NCBI GenBank assembly: GCA_022425845.1
Contig: JAKMEU010000243.1
Span: 1-8,140, forward strand
Length of the DNA stretch: 8,140 nucleotides
Origin: Luminiphilus sp.
GTDB lineage: Bacteria; Pseudomonadota; Gammaproteobacteria; Pseudomonadales; Halieaceae
Direction: 5' to 3'
Shown here one piece after another: positions 6,201 to 8,140 of the stretch. The first letter of the stretch is position 1. Every line of letters starts with the position of its first letter. Made by a program: the position numbers and the translations under genes. The notes beneath the pieces were generated by a model, which worked only from the letters and a program-made list of their open reading frames with translations, was not told where the DNA came from and ran no database searches.

Positions 6201-8140
6201 CTAGCCGCCCTGCTCTGACAGTAGCTGCTGCAACTCGCCAATGCCCTCTCCGAGTAGCGTCGCAATAGGCTGTAGTGTCGAATCCTCGGGTAGATTGTTT
6301 TCGATGGCAGACGCCTCACACTGCCTGAAGCACCCGCCTGCCGCTGCAATGCCGAAGGTCAGACAGGCGCTACCCAAGGTGTGGGACTCACGGACTATAG
6401 TGTCCCGGTCTGCAGCTACCATCGCCTGTCGCAGTGCCTCCCAGCGCTCAGCAGACTCGCGCAAAAACTTATCCACCAGTGTCCGCAAAACGCCGATACC
6501 GACTTCCTTTATCAGTCGATCTATCGGCTCCCTGTCGAAGACCACTACCGACTCTGAATTCGTTTGGCTCATCTGAACCTCCGGGTCGGGCTGCGCCCGT
6601 TCCTCTGGGGTTAAATTATTATTCGGTACTGTATCACCGTCAGTACGGGGTGACGCCTGGAGGTCAGAAACTTGGGGCTGAGCCGCGTCGAAACACTCTG
6701 TCGTTACATTCTTGTCCATCCTCGGCAGATGCTGTCCAAGAGAGGCTCGAAGCTCATTCAAGTTCAACGGTTTACCCAGCATTCCCTCCATGCCCACCTC
6801 TTGGGTACGCCGTCGATTTTCAGGTGAGGTGTGCGCAGTCAGCGCAAAAACCGGCAATGAATCCAACCCCGGAAGTCCCCTGATTCGCCGGGTGACCTCC
6901 AGGCCATCCATATCCGGCATATCCAAATCCATGAAGACCAAATCCACGCCACTGGAATGCGCAGCGAGCCACTCGAGTGCCTCATTTCCTGATCCCGCCG
7001 TCACGACGTTCAGGCTCATGGACTCGAGGACTTTGGCATTCAGCAACCGATTAATCTCATTATCGTCGACAAGCAATACACGACCGTCATAGCGCTCCGC
7101 GCCGCCAAGAGCGGCCGTCATAAACGTCTCAAGTTGCTCATCATCCGTCGCGTGCGCCAGGGGAATCTCGAACCGAAATATGGAGCCTTCGCCCATGGAA
7201 GATCGCACCTCAATATCGCCACCCAGCGCTTCGACAAAACGCTGCACAATACTTAGCCCCAATCCCGTGCCCTGAACTGCTGCGGTTTCTGCACTCAGGC
7301 CCGTTGTAAAGGGTAAAAAGAGTTTTTCCCGCGCCTCTTCAGGGATCCCGGGGCCCTGATCCGCCACGGAAAACTCGAGGATGTCAGAATCCTCCCGAGA
7401 CAGCCCTTCCCGAATAATGGCGCCCATGGTGATGGTGCCAGACTTCGAAAATTTGACCGCGTTGCTCAGCAGGTTTCCCAGCACCTGGCGCAATAGCTTG
7501 AGGCGCCCGCGATAGGGCCTATCAAATTTCTGGCTACCCGAGCGGCGCAGTTCCAAACCCTGCTCTATCGCGCGAGGGCTGGCGAGAAGCAAACACTCAT
7601 CGATCAGCTCGTCGAGGCTGAACGCCGCAAGCTCAGCCTCGCTGACATGGGATTCCAGGGACGCGGACTCCAACGTAAAGTTGATAACCTCCAAAAGCCG
7701 GTCGGCACTCTGGGTTGCCAGCCGCGCATAATCCGCCAATTTTCCTTCGAGGTTGAAATCCTTCATTAAGCTCAGGGCGCTAATGACCCCGTTCAGCGGC
7801 GTGCGCATTTCGTGGCTTACATGATGGAAGAACGTTTGCCGTGCTTCATTGGCTAACTCAACCTCGTGCTTGGCCTCCTCTAACTGTTCATTGAGCGCCT
7901 GTAAATCGTCAACCATAGATTGTTGGGTGCTCATGAAGAAAAGCTGGTCCATTTGGACATCGTGCACCGGGAAATCCGAAAGGGTCAGGGCCTGATTTGG
8001 CGCGTTGCCCTCCATCCACCACAACCAGGGAACGCCGACAAAACAGAGTCCGTCCAGGCCCATTGCCGAGTAATCGACTACCTGCCCCCTGATTGCAAAT
8101 CCAAGCTCATCACTAAATCCCAGGAACAGTTGGCCAACAG
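6201..8140 (-). CDS. Hybrid histidine kinase (HNOBA-like / HisKA / HATPase / REC / HPt), 5' end missing
   Basis: The frame stays open to the window edge, giving 645 residues; the start lies beyond 8140. Numbering here is from the internal Met at 8063. The upstream residues and 1-50 match the HNOBA pattern: IRGQ, then LCFVGVPW, then LTLSDFPVHD and D..LFF. A coiled coil (about 48-78) leads to HisKA with SHEMRTPLN (His84, bases 7812-7814). The ATPase domain has N197/N201, DQGPG (235-239) and GTGLGLS (265-271). The receiver domain has DD at 333-334, phospho-acceptor Asp379 (bases 6927-6929), Thr409 and Lys431. After a polar linker (about 450-505), the HPt domain has His561 in SHTLGSA (bases 6381-6383). 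All catalytic residues are present, so a full His-Asp-His phosphorelay to a separate regulator is expected. No membrane helix is visible, so a cytoplasmic sensor is likely. HNOBA kinases are known partners of heme-NO-binding (H-NOX) proteins; a link to nitric oxide is inferred. Confidence 0.93.
   Translation of the reverse strand, partial: VGQLFLGFSDELGFAIRGQVVDYSAMGLDGLCFVGVPWLWWMEGNAPNQALTLSDFPVHDVQMDQLFFMSTQQSMVDDLQALNEQLEEAKHEVELANEARQTFFHHVSHEMRTPLNGVISALSLMKDFNLEGKLADYARLATQSADRLLEVINFTLESASLESHVSEAELAAFSLDELIDECLLLASPRAIEQGLELRRSGSQKFDRPYRGRLKLLRQVLGNLLSNAVKFSKSGTITMGAIIREGLSREDSDILEFSVADQGPGIPEEAREKLFLPFTTGLSAETAAVQGTGLGLSIVQRFVEALGGDIEVRSSMGEGSIFRFEIPLAHATDDEQLETFMTAALGGAERYDGRVLLVDDNEINRLLNAKVLESMSLNVVTAGSGNEALEWLAAHSSGVDLVFMDLDMPDMDGLEVTRRIRGLPGLDSLPVFALTAHTSPENRRRTQEVGMEGMLGKPLNLNELRASLGQHLPRMDKNVTTECFDAAQPQVSDLQASPRTDGDTVPNNNLTPEERAQPDPEVQMSQTNSESVVVFDREPIDRLIKEVGIGVLRTLVDKFLRESAERWEALRQAMVAADRDTIVRESHTLGSACLTFGIAAAGGCFRQCEASAIENNLPEDSTLQPIATLLGEGIGELQQLLSEQGG

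Noticed and set aside
6434..6883. A 149-codon open frame on the plus strand inside the kinase gene.
   Set aside because: It is antisense to the receiver and linker region of a well-supported kinase and shows no domain or start signal.

Overview
The window looks like an ordinary stretch of chromosome from a Gram-negative proteobacterium, probably a free-living gammaproteobacterium. The reasons are moderately high GC, Shine-Dalgarno starts, an exported c-type cytochrome, an alkyltransferase-like DNA repair protein and a tripartite hybrid kinase. A marine lineage such as Halieaceae is a guess from general resemblance. I see no mobile element, CRISPR array, rRNA or tRNA gene, and no sign of recent transfer. 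Six protein genes fill nearly all of the sequence, and the genes at both ends are cut by the window edge.

Layout. Positions 1-885 (+) hold the C-terminal part of a beta-lactamase-fold (family S12) serine hydrolase, with its SxxK and Tyr-x-Asn motifs visible. It converges, over a 76-base gap rich in short inverted repeats, with a large gene on the minus strand (962-3703). That gene encodes an exported protein fusing a seven-repeat YVTN-type beta-propeller to a two-heme MauG/cytochrome c peroxidase-like domain. A 128-base divergent region follows. On the plus strand come a small alkyltransferase-like repair protein (3832-4164, PWHR in place of PCHR) and, 39 bases later, a GTG-started carboxyltransferase subunit of a biotin-dependent acyl-CoA carboxylase (4204-5712). 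The latter meets, tail to tail across 8 bases, a small four-helix membrane protein resembling DUF4345 (5721-6104, minus). Upstream of that on the same strand is a hybrid histidine kinase (6201 to beyond 8140).

How the genes relate. No single pathway links all six. The two possible co-transcribed pairs are atl with the carboxyltransferase, and the kinase with the DUF4345-like protein. The most interesting gene is the kinase: the sequence just ahead of its coiled coil matches the HNOBA domain, the PAS-like domain that follows the heme-NO-binding (H-NOX) domain in soluble guanylate cyclases. This suggests a nitric-oxide or heme-linked phosphorelay whose sensor may lie just outside the window. 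The second point of interest is the propeller/diheme fusion, whose substrate cannot be read from the sequence.
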